Origin: Kryptolebias marmoratus
Lineage: Eukaryota; Chordata; Actinopteri; Cyprinodontiformes; Rivulidae
Direction: 5' to 3'
Assembly: GCF_001649575.2 (NCBI RefSeq)
Contig: NC_051450.1
Span: 11,732,357-11,796,356 of the forward strand
DNA: 64,000 bases
The translations under genes were made by a program, and so were the position numbers. The notes beneath the pieces were generated by a model. That model ran no database searches. It had not been told where the DNA came from and saw only the letters and a list, made by a program, of their open reading frames with translations. Below are positions 1 through 11,639 of the stretch, one piece after another; positions within the stretch are counted from its first letter, which is position 1, and every line of letters starts with the position of its first letter.

Positions 1-929
1 CAATTATTGGTCAGCATTGCTGGAGGGTAATAAATTACTAATAATTAGTTACAGTTAGTTGACTGAAATTGTATTTAGGTAAAGTTCATACACATCATTC
101 AAATAAAGGTCCATTTTTAAAGATAATTTACTATTAGAAACAAAGCTTATGTGTAATATTTTTGCTTTGTTCAACAAAACGTTTTAAAATACTCTGCTAG
201 TTAAAAAGTTTGCTACAAAATGTTAAGCTTAGCTAATTTACCCTAATCTTAGTTTGCTATGATTTCATTTTAAGCATCTTTCCTGGTAAAAGCAGTCTGC
301 AAGGCAACACATTTATATGTGAGGGCTAATTTAAAAACAAAACAAAACAAAAGTGTAAAACTTAATGGGAAAATAATACATTATAAACCAGGTTTCTTGC
401 TCAATAAATTATACATTTGTAGGTTTGTTGCAGAATAACTGTATGTGCTTATTGTGGTCCACATTTTCCCTCTCTGCTGTGCTTTAGCTCTGCCTCCAAA
501 GCTCCTTCCTTGCAAAGTAAAAGTCATGCATCTTCATGCTAACAACTGGGACAATTGTCTGCACTAGTTGGTTAAATGTTTGTAAAACCTTTGACATTCC
601 TTAACCAGTTTTAGTTTGTCCTTAAACTGCTTTTAAAAGTCAAATTATTTAATAGTTTGGCTCCAAAATCAATTTTTGACTGGTCCATAACCCTCACTTT
701 TTGTTCACTTGCCTCATTACAAACTTTGTTTATTCTGTCAAATGTTAAACAGAATTTCTTCAGTAATTCATTGAATTATGTTCAAATATTTGTCATGTTG
801 CTGACAGTGACTCAGTTAAGCTCCACCTCCAGCATCACTGCTACTTCATATCATGTTCCCCCTCCATCTCCTCTGGAGTTCATGCTACATCTACAGCAAA
901 TTAAATCAACGTCTCTGCCCTCATAATAG
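1..929. other. Unique AT-rich noncoding DNA, no gene seen
   Basis: No open frame here looks like a conserved protein or is bounded by convincing splice sites. The only low-complexity feature is a short CAAAA-type run near 332-351. The 89-codon open frame across 657-926 is hydrophobic and serine-rich with no recognisable domain, and I regard it as chance. Confidence 0.6.
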
Positions 930-940
930 CTCCTCCATCT

Positions 941-954
941 GTTACCATGGAAAC
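941..954 (+). promoter_or_regulatory. RFX-type X-box (GTTACCATGGAAAC)
   Basis: The 14-mer GTTACCATGGAAAC matches the RFX-family X-box, two inverted half-sites of GTTNCC type around a central AT. In vertebrates RFX dimers bind such sites in promoters and enhancers of ciliary and other genes. The match is strong by eye, but occupancy and any target gene are unknown. Confidence 0.5.
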
Positions 955-976
955 GCGAAGAACAGTGAGTGTCGTA

Positions 977-998
977 GGGGGTGGCGGGGAGGGACGGG
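977..998 (+). other. G-quadruplex-capable tract
   Basis: Four guanine runs (977-981, 986-989, 991-993, 996-998) separated by loops of 4, 1 and 2 bases satisfy the usual four-run G4 pattern. It lies 22 bases downstream of the X-box. G4 motifs are enriched near vertebrate promoters, which adds weak support to a regulatory reading of this island. Confidence 0.5.
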
Positions 999-1060
999 CT
1001 GCCTGACTTAAACAAAATGAGAGACCATGGCTTTCACGCACAGCGGGAGTTTCAGGTGGG

Positions 1061-2770
1061 GAAGACAAAAGGTTGGAGCTCCTCATCTGTCACATTTACT
1101 CTATCATGTTGAGATGGTAACATTAAAGTATGTGAGGTGAGAAAATTCAGTCAGAGGTGTGAAATTTCTCTTAAATCGTACTATACATCTGTATTACCTG
1201 TCTCTGCTGCAGCTGTCTGCAGGTTATACTTCACTGTTCTTTATGTGACTCACCAGAACCCCCACTGAGGAGAGAAAATCACAGGCAAACATGGAGAACC
1301 AACATGTCTCCTCAGAAAAATGACTCAGGAACAAGTCTGTTATAGACTACTCTTATTTTCCACTGGTTTTGAGAATGAAAGTCAGGGAAACAAGCTGTAA
1401 AAAGCAAACAGAAAATGGCCACTGCATGACTTTTTTTACATGCCAAAAAACAATAATTAATAGAGCAATAGATAAAAGATTCAGTCAGTTATTGTTGATG
1501 GCTCATGCAGCTTTTTCCCATTTTTGTGAATGTCTGTGCTCGAACTTGCTACATTTTAGCCCCCTCTTCTTTCAAAATTTGAAATTTTCATATTAGGATT
1601 TCATTCGGTCTGTAGATGTTTCACATCAAGAAAGCAAGGCATGAATAAAATATTTGGTTTGTGTCTGCAAAGTCTGAAAAATGCAGCAGATTTTTTTTTT
1701 TTTACTTCAGCCTGAGGGCCACAAAGATAAAATAATAATAAATTTAGTCAAGTTAAAATAAGTTTACCTGCCACACACACATTTTGCTATTATACAATCT
1801 GAACCCACATTACTGTGAAAACCCACACACACACACACGTTGTTATGCTTAGTGCAACTTTCTCACTAAATTCATGAGTTGAGCCCAAGGGCAGAACAGA
1901 GGAACACAAATGAGGTAAATAAATTCAAAAGACAAAAGAAATAAAATCTGAAAAAAAAAAAAGTTTTGTAGACAATGTTTTTTTGTTTTTTTATGACGTA
2001 CAAGCAGAATACTTAATGTTCTTTGTGCTTCAGCGCTTCAAAACACAAATTCTTTATTTTACTTCGTTGTACAGAATGTGCAGATAATTGGAGGAAAGTC
2101 ATGTGTAGGTTATTGATTTTTCTCAGGGTTTTGCTAAGCCCCAGTTTGACTGAGCTTAATGATTTCTGATGTTTACAAACTCATGGTTTTTGATTAGGTG
2201 ACGCAAGCGGATAGAAGGTAAGGAAACAAAACAACATAAAATTTAGTTCATCCAACACGTCAAAAGCCCTTTGACTGTATGTGATCTAAACCATAAGTCA
2301 TTTGTTTTGTCACAAGTTAAGTAATGAAAACCAGTGAAGAACCCAGTTAAACAAGTTTGAACTGTCATTTTAAGGAAATAACTAAAACTAAATTGCATTT
2401 CATCACTATGGCAACTTGGCTGACTCGAAACTAGGACATTGATTCAAAAGTCTCCTTTTTTTACATTGAAAGTTTTCCCTGCAGGAAACAGCAGGGCGGA
2501 GCCTGAGCACAATATGTCCCAGTGGGCCTGAAAACACATCGCAGCAGAAAAATAACAGCAAATATGCTTGATGTCCTCCGGTGCTCTGGAATCCATGCGC
2601 TAGGTAAATCTGTGCTAAGTGGCTGAGAAATGAAAGGATTATTAAAGGAATGAAAAAGGATTAGATAGCCAAACACTGGAGATGTTAATTCACTTTGGTC
2701 AATTATTACAACCCTAAATTACTCAGCCTGTCATATAATACAGAGTCCCAGAGGATCCATGAATCTAATA
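1061..2770. other. Unique AT-rich noncoding DNA
   Basis: No gene or recognisable mobile element. Several homopolymer A or T runs (for example near 1690 and 1952) and a short CA run at about 1824-1838 are present. Open frames are short and without domain character. Confidence 0.55.
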
Positions 2771-2808
2771 GTGTGGTGTGTGTGTGCGTGTGTGTGTGAG
2801 TGTGTGGG
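2771..2808 (+). repeat. Imperfect GT microsatellite
   Basis: An interrupted GT dinucleotide tract of just under 40 bases, with GC and GA interruptions. The interruptions suggest an older, partly decayed microsatellite. Confidence 0.8.
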
Positions 2809-3555
2809 ATCAAGAGTTCAGCAGGTTCTGCATAAAAATGAGCCTGGGAGCGAAAACCCATTTTTTTCCCAATTTTTTGACATTTGAGTACCTGCAGTAC
2901 TATAGTTTAATTCATACAGTAAGAAAAATATGTTTTAAAGCATCCATCACACGTCATCTGTTTACATTACTTCTTTATAAGCTCAATTTTAGATTATAAA
3001 AATGACAAGCAGCCACTTAGGAGCAGAACAAATCTTTATCAAAATGACTAAACAAAAATGAGAAAAAGAAGTAGAGATAAAAAAAAAATATGACGGTTTC
3101 TGATCAGACTTGTCATCGTATTGAAAATATGTCTAAAGAAATGTGCCGGTGATGAGTCTAACTAGGAGAAAAGGTGACTTATCACCACTTCTCGCTGAAG
3201 GGTACAGTCTGAAGGCTTAAAAAGTCTCTGCGGAGCAAAAGTCTAAGCTTTGAGAGCAAAGAGGTGAACCTTTTGGTGTCACCTGTCAGAGTTTCTTCCT
3301 GCGTCTCACACTATATTGCTGAAACTGTCATTTTATTTTAGATTCTTCACCCTTTTGTTTTCTAAGCTAAACGCAAAGATAACCTAATTGTTTCCTAGGG
3401 CTTTCTAAAGCTCACTTCTTAACATGTGATGTCTAAGATGATTAAACTGCTGGAGTGCAATCAAAATAAACACCAAAAAATATGCCCTTCAAATCTGAAA
3501 AGGGGATAAAGGTGCAAAAATGGCAAGAAGGACAAAGAAGGGTTTATCTGGAATT
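2809..3555. other. Unique AT-rich noncoding DNA
   Basis: No gene, RNA gene or recognisable repeat. An A run near 3080 is the only low-complexity feature. Confidence 0.5.
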
Positions 3556-3765
3556 GTTAGAAATTAATAAAAATCCATTACAGGCACTTGGAGGATTAAA
3601 AATTTAATGATTGAGCAGTGACTATCTACACAATATTATATTTGTGCTCTGCATCCCCTAATGAGCTGTAAAACTATTGTTGTTAATGAAGAGAAAATTA
3701 ATATATTTATTGCAGCCAAAGTCACTGAAAGGCCCCTCTGTCTGCCATCCTTTTTCATAATGTGG
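3556..3765. promoter_or_regulatory. CNE-like AT-rich block
   Basis: The block is repeat-free and dense in homeodomain-core and SOX-core words, for example AATTAATAT near 3698 and CTATTGTTGTTAATG near 3674. This texture is typical of conserved vertebrate noncoding elements. I have no alignment, so conservation is not shown; the call rests only on sequence character and on the absence of coding signal. Confidence 0.3.
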
Positions 3766-4075
3766 CATGTAAATACATTCAAATAATTAAAGGCCTAGCA
3801 CCCATTGAAGAAATGCATATCTCCCACCACCTTTCATACCGGAGTTAAGATCATCTTAAGATGAGATGGGAAGATGGCATAGCTGTTTAGGTCGCTTCTT
3901 AAAAACAACACTATGCATGATCTCATGCAATTTCATGGGATCTTGCACAATTATCTGTTTATGTCAATGAAAGTATATGAAAGTATGAGCCTCAGCTACT
4001 ACCACATCAAACTTTAGCTCAATATCTGTAACTATCTGCCTGGTAGTTCATGAAATATCTTAAGCAAAAAAAAAA
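3766..4075 (+). repeat. Dispersed repeat family A, copy 1
   Basis: This stretch matches other blocks in the window that share the core word CTCAGCTACTACCACA followed by AACTTTAGCTCAATATCTG (3990-4030 here). Its left part, with a CCCACCACC segment near 3824, also appears at the left of the copy near 26,140. The middle of the unit is deleted: the text jumps from the ATATCTGTAA segment to the GTTCATGAAATAT segment. No coding capacity or clear inverted termini are seen, so its class is unknown. Confidence 0.7.
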
Positions 4076-4520
4076 GTTTGACTCCTAAAGTTAAAGGCAA
4101 TGTCTTAAGCAAAGATCTTATGATCTGTTAGCCCTTGAAGTATGTGTTGTAGATGAGCCTCAGCTATTACTTCACCAAATTCTAGCTTAATATCTGTAGA
4201 ATTGACTGATTCAAAGCTATATTTGTGTTTGCTAAGGTTGCTTAGCTATGGCAGCCATCTTGAATGAGGTTGACGCTAAACATTAACCAGTTGCAGCTGC
4301 ACATCAGGTTATTGTTTTCTGAGATTTTCTTTTTAAATTTATTCAGTCATTCATGACAAATTTAGCAAAAAAGCTTGACAAGTGCACAGTCACTCGCAAA
4401 CACACACAGACCTAAAATGCAAAAAAACATAAATGCTGGCCTTTTGGCGACAGGCGATAACAATAACATGTGCCTTTAGCATCTAGTATGACGTGAACCA
4501 GTGGTTTTCATGCTGTTCAG
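4076..4520 (+). repeat. Dispersed repeat family A, copy 2 (tandem with copy 1)
   Basis: A second, more complete family A unit directly follows the first in the same orientation. It has, in order, the ATCTTATGATCTGTTAG lead-in (4116-4132), the CTCAGCTATTACTTCACC core (4159), the TTTGCTAAGGTTG and TGGCAGCCATCTTGAAT segments (4228-4266), and a decayed tail with CAAACACACACAGAC (4397). The head-to-tail arrangement recurs at two other loci in the window. Confidence 0.7.
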
Positions 4521-6519
4521 CGTCTGAGCAAAAGATAACAAGATCAGAAATGTGTGACCTCAGCTAACCTTCGATAAAGTAATCAGTTTCTTAGAAAGCC
4601 AATTAAGCACAAGTAAAAAATAAATAAATAAACCTGCTTCAACAACAATACTTTCTGAATTATTTAAATCTATATTTACTGATCTTAGTCTTTTAATCAA
4701 TTATGATGAAAATGATGCTTTTAGTGTTCATTTTCTCAGTTAGTTTTACATACATTGAGCTAAAATTTACTCCATTTGGTTTATCATGACCCACAGTGGG
4801 GGCTTTGTGACCATCTGACCTATACGGTTTTTCCACTAAAGCGGTTCATTTTCAGCTCAGCTACCAACTTCACACAGTTGAAATGTCTGTTTCAGGTCTT
4901 CATGTTTGGAGTTTGTGCTGTCTATAGGATCTGATATCCAGACTACTGTACTACTGCTGTACTCCTAATCTAACCATGCCTTATTTGTTTAAGCTTTTGA
5001 CAATTTTTTTAAAAAGCTATCCTGATCACTTAATCAGAATAAATGTATGAACTTGTACCATTGGATTTCTGTGCCTTTAACTTGAATTTCTCCTGTGAGG
5101 TAAGGAAAAAAACAGGCCAGCAAAGAATGAAGGCTTGCTGAGCTCCAGAATATTGTATAAAACACTTCAATCCCCATGAATACCAGGTGTAAAACACTGG
5201 ATTATACGGTGTAAATGAAACCCAACAGTGTCAGTGACCAAAGAAGTTATGCTTGGCGTCAGGCTGTGCATTCATCCCTGTGCACCTTTTGCCAAGTTCT
5301 TATTGATGATGCCTAAATAGTATTAAACCTTTCCTGAAAACTTTGTATTCCAATTTTCTTTGAAACACTAACATTATTTTGCACAATTTCCAATGACATT
5401 CAAGATGCATTTCTTAAAGCGACACACGACTGAGTTATAAAACTGTTCCTGAATAGTCAGTGACGGGCAAAGATTTCCTATAGCTAAAGCCTTTTGTGTA
5501 AAAACAGCTGAAGGTACTCAGGCATCAAGGTAAAGAGTTTAGTCTGAATGATGTTGGGGTTTTATAACTCGGTGCTATTGTGTCCTTCAGCAGTGAATGA
5601 AGTCCAGCCTGAACTGTAATGTGAGGGTCAGAAATGAAAACATTTTGTAAGAAATTTTCCACTTGTATAATCTAGGACATTGTACCTGACAACTGAAAAT
5701 ATAAATTAGACACATGTGTAACATATAAAATGCATCAGAAACTGATGCCTCAGTGATGCTTTTCTGAAAATATATATATCTGCAGTGGATTTGCTTGGAT
5801 GTACACCAGCCACAAATTGTCATTCAGTTTTATATATAAAAAGATTTTACAGCAATAATCTAGTATTAACTGAGGAATGTTAGTGTAGATCATAAACTAG
5901 CTGCTGCAAAACGTCCAACTCTAAAGCCTTAAGAGGCTCAAATTATTCATCTTGCCTTCAGAATATTCTAAAATGGCAAAAATCTGTCTTGATTTCCTCC
6001 AGTGTGCACTCCCAATTCTTCCTTGCCTTCCTCAGTAGAAAAAGGTCAGAGTGAGGATAAAACCCAAGTCAGGAAAAGCTGCTAATATCTAAGCATATGG
6101 AGGTGTCATTTAATATTGGAAGTAAGCCACATGAAGACAGCTTGGCGAAAAAAATAAAAAAACAAAAAAAGATGTTGTTTCTCATGCAGGTGTCTGGTCA
6201 GCTTTTTCAACATGGAGATGGTAGAAGGTGAGGTCATGACAACTTCAAAAATGATAGCTAAAAATGATGAATAACTAAATCAATGCACACTCGACACAAG
6301 AATGTCCTCACATAATGCATGCCAACTCGATCGTTTGCAAAATTTCTATTGTGTAAAATTATAATTACTTTAGTTTTGTTTTCTCACTCCGTGTTCATCT
6401 CCCTCCATGACAAATGGTTCATTACAGCCTGAAGGAGGTAAGCAGATGGTGGCGACGTGTGACAGTTTGAGTTCTCACTTTTGTTCACAGTTAAATGAAA
6501 ACTCCATGGGATCCAAACT

Positions 6520-6521
<2 letters not shown>
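4521..6521. other. Unique noncoding DNA
   Basis: No gene or mobile element recognised. The 19-mer at 5861-5879 recurs at 12,682-12,700. Open frames are short and lack domain character. Confidence 0.5.

Positions 6522-6561
<40 letters not shown>
6522..6561. repeat. (TA)20 microsatellite
   Basis: An uninterrupted run of 20 TA units. It is self-complementary, so it can extrude as a cruciform, and is likely to be length-polymorphic. Confidence 0.95.
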
Positions 6562-6562
<1 letters not shown>

Positions 6563-7265
6563 TATGACTTGTGTCTGGGAGTATAACTGCTAAAATAAGA
6601 GCAGGTCTGACAAAAATTACAATTACTTTTTCTGTATAGTATTACATAAGATGTCCTCCTCTTCAAATAACACAAGAGTCCAATCTGAGCCTGAGGTTTG
6701 CCAGTCATGGGTCTAAGAGCAAAGCTTTTTATGTCCATCAATAATTTAGAACTAAACATGTGTGTGGCATGTTCGGAAATCACCAAATTTTCATTGGCCA
6801 TTCATAGTTTATCAACAGTGGGACTGCAGATTGAGGACACTATGAGGTAGCCCTCGCATCGCTCTCTGACTCTCAGGAATCCTGAGACGCAGGAAGCGAG
6901 ATCAGGAGATTTCCTTCCTCCTTTCCTTCTATTGGATCACAGCACTTTGAGTTATTACTATGAGTTATCAGATTAACTGGGCAGCAGTGACATCTTGGTT
7001 TGTGGGTGGTAAGGCATTAAGAGATTTAAAGCTACCTCATACATCAAATATTTTCTGTCATTATTATATTTCTTTAATGAGAAAACAATCCGAACGCTAT
7101 CATTTTGACACCTCATTGGTGGTGAAATCTACAAAGATGTAAACAGGTATGCATTTTTTCCTTTCATTTCAGCTCACAAATTAAAGAATTTTTGATTTAA
7201 AGAGAGCTTGCAGCTGCCTGGGAAACAGAAAGAACTTCTTGCTCATGAGTAAATAAGCTCAGTAT
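6562..7265. other. Unique noncoding DNA
   Basis: No gene seen. A CT- and GA-rich patch at about 6850-6930 contains a near-palindrome, CTCAGGAATCCTGAG, at 6872-6886. No repeat family is recognised. Confidence 0.45.
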
Positions 7266-7267
7266 TT

Positions 7268-7345
7268 CAAAATGACCCCAGTGGTTCTCAGACTGTTGAT
7301 TGTGACCCCTGTTGGGGGGCCACAGTGTCATGACAGGGTGTGTGC
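7268..7345 (+). mobile_element. hAT-type element end (remnant)
   Basis: The text CCCCAGTGGTTCTCAGAC followed by GTGACCCC and a CATGACAGGG segment resembles the widespread vertebrate hAT terminal sequence that begins CAGTGGTTCTCA. Only one end is visible and no transposase sequence follows, so this is a short relic. A related end appears in reverse near 59,870-59,930. Confidence 0.45.
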
Positions 7346-8370
7346 ATGTTTTTGTTGTTGGACCTCAAAAGGTTTTAGGTAGAACTAATGTTTAAACATT
7401 GCTGCAACTGTTTATTTGTGTTACACATTTTCATTTTCATGGAAATTAGACAGTGGAACCTGACATTGAGCACCATTCAGAATGGGTCCCCTCCATATTC
7501 TTCAGCAGGCGCGTGACCTGGCTCGAACTGATGATGAACAAAGAGTTTCGCTTCCTCTGCTGGAGGAAAAGTTTTCCAACTGGAGGAGGCGCCACCTTAA
7601 ATCTGGGACAAACTGTCAGACTGATAATGTTTGAGGTGGACTAATCTGAGCGGGACATCTGGCATATAAAGCAGTCAGATGAAATGGCACAAACTTTGTT
7701 TACTTTCGGCGTGTGCCTGCTTGTCAGTGTGGGCTCAGAGATGGAATGAAAAAAAAAGATGCTTCATATCAAAGTAGATGTAAATCGGAGAAATGACAGT
7801 GAAGGGTAAGTGATCAAAAAAAAAAACATTTGGTGGGTTCCTGTGATTGAACATTGTTTTTATTATTCTAAAAGTGATTACACACTGTGTTTCATTTCTG
7901 TCTACATTTGAATATTCAGAGGCACATGGAACCGTCTGTTTTTATTGTTCTAGCAGAATGGAGGTTCTGTTTGATTGTTTGTTATTTAAAAAAAAAAAAG
8001 CTCAGCTCAAAGCAGCAATCTGGGGGTAAAATGTCACATAAACAAGTTAACAGGGTTTTTTTTTTTTAATATATTTGTTTCAATTCAATTACAGTTAAGA
8101 CTCATTTTGCTTTAGTCTTGTTCAGCCAATTGGGGGCCTGAATTTTTTTTTTCTTTCCTCTAAAAGGAATAATGGCATAAAATGTTTGACATCTACCAGA
8201 TTACCCAAATAGTTTTTATTTCAACAATAATTTCTGCAAAGTACAGTTATATGATAGTCAGTGGTTAAAAACAGTGAGGATTTGTGTGATTAGTGTTGGA
8301 TTGTGCACTCTGAAGGGAGGTCTGCTCATCTCTGCTTTCCCTCACGTATCTTTGAAGAGGAAATTGGCAA
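7346..8370. other. Unique noncoding DNA
   Basis: No gene recognised. A 63-codon open frame at 7453-7644 lies in a slightly GC-richer patch and has no domain match I can name. Several A and T homopolymers occur between 7810 and 8145. Confidence 0.45.
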
Positions 8371-8374
8371 TTTC

Positions 8375-8545
8375 AGCACTTTTGAGGTTGCTCTTCTTTC
8401 GGCTGCTACCCTTCTTCTGGGGCTGCCACAGCGAGCAAACTCACACAAACAATTTGGCAATTGTTTCACGCCGGATGCCCTTCCTGCTGCAACCTACAGC
8501 TTCAGGATTACAAGCCCGTGGCACTGATCACCGAGCTACCGCAGT
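8375..8545 (+). mobile_element. Non-LTR retrotransposon fragment (LINE end pieces)
   Basis: The piece near 8395-8435 (TTCGGCTGCTACCCTTCT then GGGGCTGCCACAGCGAGCAA) and the piece near 8468-8490 (TTCACGCCGGATGCCCTTCC) are words I know from the two ends of a high-copy teleost non-LTR retrotransposon. Here they are almost adjacent, so this looks like an internally deleted copy. It ends with GGCACTGATCACCGAGCTACCGC, similar to the consensus tail. The open frame across it (8274-8678) is therefore not a host gene. Exact clade is not determined. Confidence 0.55.
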
Positions 8546-9942
8546 GATTAAACTTCTGAAATCATGCAGAAATTACATTCATACCACAAACCAATATTTT
8601 TATTTTTGTGATGACTCACCTTCCCTGACTGAGTCCCTGCTGAACAAGACTTATGGTGTTGCGATAGCTGGAGGTTAATTGCTTTAAAGTCAGAATACTA
8701 TGAATAAACATTCTTAGAAAAACAAAAAAACAAAACACTAAAATCACTTTAAGTAAATAAATCTTGCCAGCCCTCTGCCCCTGCTCCTTCATTTGGGTCA
8801 GAAGGATGAGCAAATTACTCTGCTAAATTAATCTTGTCTTCCCAATAAGTGGCTGACTCACTCAATTCCTGCACTGCTGCTTTGACAAAGTGCAGAGGGA
8901 CGACTAACGAACCAGATGCCATTGTTTTCACCTGAAAGGACATGCAAAAAAAAGAACAGAAAAGTGGAGATACTGTTGGGTTCATTTGTCTGCTCGCACA
9001 GATAATAGATTTTTTTTTTGTACCTGCGTGCTGCTGCTTCACTAATCCCATCAACTCTGCTTTTTATCTTACTCATATAAAGCCTATAAAGTCAGATTTA
9101 CGCAGAGTGACACTGCTGCTGCGCAACCATCACAAATTAAAGGCTTTTAAGTTTCAAAACAATGAGGTGCTTCTACTCCGAATGTCATGTCATTTTCTGT
9201 GCCGCTCGTCAATTCGGTAGCTGAATATTCAGACTGAATTAAAAGAACAGAGTAACGGAAACATCAAAAAATGAAGAAGTTTTGGATTTCAAAAGACTGA
9301 AATATAAAAAGTAAAAGAATAGACTCACATAGATGTGACACCTTGTATTTCATACCTTTCCAACAGATGAATTCAGGCTTTTGCTGTCAGCCAAATGAAC
9401 CGGATGTATTCTGCATCAAGAAATGTTTGCGAAGTGAAAAAAGGTAAACACTTTTCCTTTGTCACTGATACTTTTACCTTATGCAGTTTCCTATATCCAT
9501 GCTGTTTCAGTAACTTACTGTCACAATTAGTGGTAAACGGTTGCAGAAGGATAAGAATCTTACATTTTAATAACGCAACAAGCAAGAACCAAAGCCAGAA
9601 TCAGAATCACAAGACATGATGTGAACTGAATTAACTAAAAAACTGCAAAAAAAAAAGAAGTCTAAATACAAAAGAAGGGTGATTAGTGAGTGGTCAAGGT
9701 AATCAGGTATGCTGATTACTAATGGATTGCAGGTGGTGTGAGAGGAGCTGGAGGCAAAGATTAGAGGGAACAGCGAGAGGCAATGTATCAAACAAAAAAC
9801 AGGAATAAAAAAGAATAAACCAAAAAACAGCCAACCAAGTTCTCAGAATAGTCAGAAATAAACATGGTGCATCAGTTCCAACAAGCATGGCAGCTAGTTC
9901 TCACTCCAGTTTCATGATCTGCTCCCGTTCTTTGAGGATCTT
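8546..9942. other. Unique noncoding DNA
   Basis: No gene or mobile element recognised. Overlapping short open frames on both strands have no domain character. Confidence 0.5.
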
Positions 9943-10111
9943 AGGGGAGCGGTGTCCAATCCTGGTCCTTGAAAAAACACTATCCTGCATGTTTTAGATG
10001 TTTGCTTCAGCAACAAAGGTAATTCAACCCTTGTGTCAGATGTGGTGCAGCAGTGAAACAAATAAAACATGTAGGATGGTGTCTCCCGAGGACCAGGATT
10101 GGACATCTCTG
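9943..10111. mobile_element. hAT-derived palindromic MITE
   Basis: The left end GTGTCCAATCCTGGTCCT (9952-9969) is the reverse complement of the right end AGGACCAGGATTGGACAT (10,088-10,105). Inside, the words CCTGCATGTTTTAGATG and AAACATGTAGGATGGTGT are also mutual inverted matches. This architecture is that of the teleost hAT MITE whose ends read TCAAACTCCGGTCCTCGAG-like. It has no coding capacity. A half copy lies at 20,350-20,475. Confidence 0.75.
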
Positions 10112-10291
10112 CCTTTGGCTATGAGGACATTAAATAAACACAGAAAAAAGGCCTTTTTGGTTAGTTTTCAATTCATTGCCTAAACTTAATTGACTATCTT
10201 CAGTATTATCAATAATATCATAACGCAGCACATTTTGAACTTCACATTTCAAAGCAACATATGTTCTAGCCAGGTGCTTTGATTTTCAAAA

Positions 10292-11225
10292 TAAAGTGAT
10301 AATTCTGATCTTTTAAAGTAGGGTTCTGTGGCAAGATTATGAACAAACTGATACCTTATCTATTGTAGAACAACCTCAGTTTGGAGGGAAAGTGTTTGTA
10401 ACACCTCACAATAAGGGTACCTTTACAAATGACCTATTAATGCTTAATGAATGGGCTATTCAAGAGTCTGTAAACACTTTATAGAGCATTGACCCAAAAC
10501 AGCTTTTTAAAAGCTGTTCATACATTAAAGTGGGCCCAGTATTTGACTGAATTAATTTCAGTATTATATTAATTCAGGTAAATGTAATGTTTTTGATATT
10601 TTCTTAGCTTAATTTTTGAACTAACTTTTTTATGTCAAAACAAACTATATCTGCAAATGCTCATAGTGCTCACATGAAGGTAACATAGTGTCTGATATTA
10701 AAAATCTGAATTATGATGAATGCAGGTAAACAGTGAGAATGGTGATTACAAATAACTGGCAAGCAGCCAGTCAGTATTCTCCTTTTTATCTCATGCATTG
10801 TAACTACTTATTAATGGTTTATTAAGCATTTAGAGCGTAATTAATGATGACATTATTACCTATTATTGAATCATTTATAACTGTGAAGCTATTATAAAGT
10901 AGTACTGTAGAGTTTAATTCTGAAACAAATAGCTTTTTTTGCTTGAAATGCCCCAGGTTGCAACAGAAATGCTGCAGCTAAAAAAATAATGTAAAACTGG
11001 TGACAATGTAAGGGTTTGTAAAATCGCCATCACCCAAACCGCTATAAACATTTTAGGATTGGAGTTGTTTTGAGATGGCATCTTTGGTCACAACCTGTTA
11101 GACAGTCAGTCGAGTGAGAATTAAAGTTAATTTCTCCAAAGTGAGGTTTTTCAAAGACGTAGCATATTAAGTGTCCAAAACCTCCGTGGAGAACTCCACT
11201 CCAAAAGATCTGGACTATCCCTTTA
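10292..11225. mobile_element. Family B inverted-repeat MITE, interrupted copy
   Basis: The left end TAAAGTGATAATTCTGATC with TTTTAAAGTAGGGTTCTGTG and the right end CTCCAAAAGATCTGGACTATCCCTTTA are inverted relatives of each other and of the ends of the copies at 31,223, 40,886 and 54,551. Every intact copy starts TAAAG and ends CTTTA, suggesting a TA-containing target site as in Tc1/mariner or PIF/Harbinger groups. No transposase is visible. A different element (about 10,402-10,910) is inserted inside. Confidence 0.7.
10402..10910. mobile_element. Nested MITE inside family B
   Basis: It begins GTAACACCTCACAATAAGG and ends TTATAAAGTAGTACTGT, which are degenerate inverted termini of the familiar fish motif GGTAACACTTTACAATAAGG. 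It interrupts the left arm of the family B element, so it inserted later. Internal short palindromes such as AACAGCTTTTTAAAAGCTGTT (10,499-10,519) are present. No coding capacity. Confidence 0.5.
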
Positions 11226-11639
11226 GTAAAAGTTTGTTTTGTGTATATATCTCTGCTGCTTTCTGCATTTCCTGCCTTGTTGTTGATGTTTTCTGACTAA
11301 ATAAGACTAGGCAAAAGGAAAGCAAATCGTTGGATCCCTTAAAGCTGTGACACAGAAATAATTTTACAGTAGAAGATGATGGGATACAATATTGGTCTAA
11401 ATTCACCCTGAGAGTTACAGACTCTTAATGGCATAATTGAACACACACACAGAGCCAGGACATTACACGATTGCTCACCTTTCATGAGACAAGGCAACAG
11501 ATAAATCAAAGACCTTACTAGTTTTTACAAAATGACACAATTTCACATACCCGAAATAGATAAAGTTGTTTCTTCAACCTTTTAGCATAAAGAACTGTAA
11601 TCAAAATAACAATTTCACCTTCGTAAACCTTCCCTTTGC
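11226..11639. other. Unique noncoding DNA
   Basis: No gene or repeat recognised beyond a short CA run near 11,443. Confidence 0.45.

Larger units (their letters stand above)
930..1060 (+). promoter_or_regulatory. GC-rich island with RFX X-box and G4 motif
   Basis: This block is clearly more GC- and CpG-rich than its AT-rich surroundings. It holds a near-palindromic RFX-type X-box at 941-954 and a four-run guanine tract at 977-998. An ATG at 1027 sits in a strong Kozak context (ACC before, G after), and 27 bases later a CAG/GTGGGG splice-donor-like site occurs at 1055/1056. That would make a tiny first coding exon beginning MAFTHSGSF, which I do not recognise. What is seen are the motifs; a role as promoter or enhancer is inference. 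It could simply be a GC-rich patch. Confidence 0.35.

Noticed and set aside
8274..8678. 134-codon plus-strand open frame
   Set aside because: Its middle is a non-LTR retrotransposon fragment (8,375-8,545), so the frame is a by-product of that repeat.
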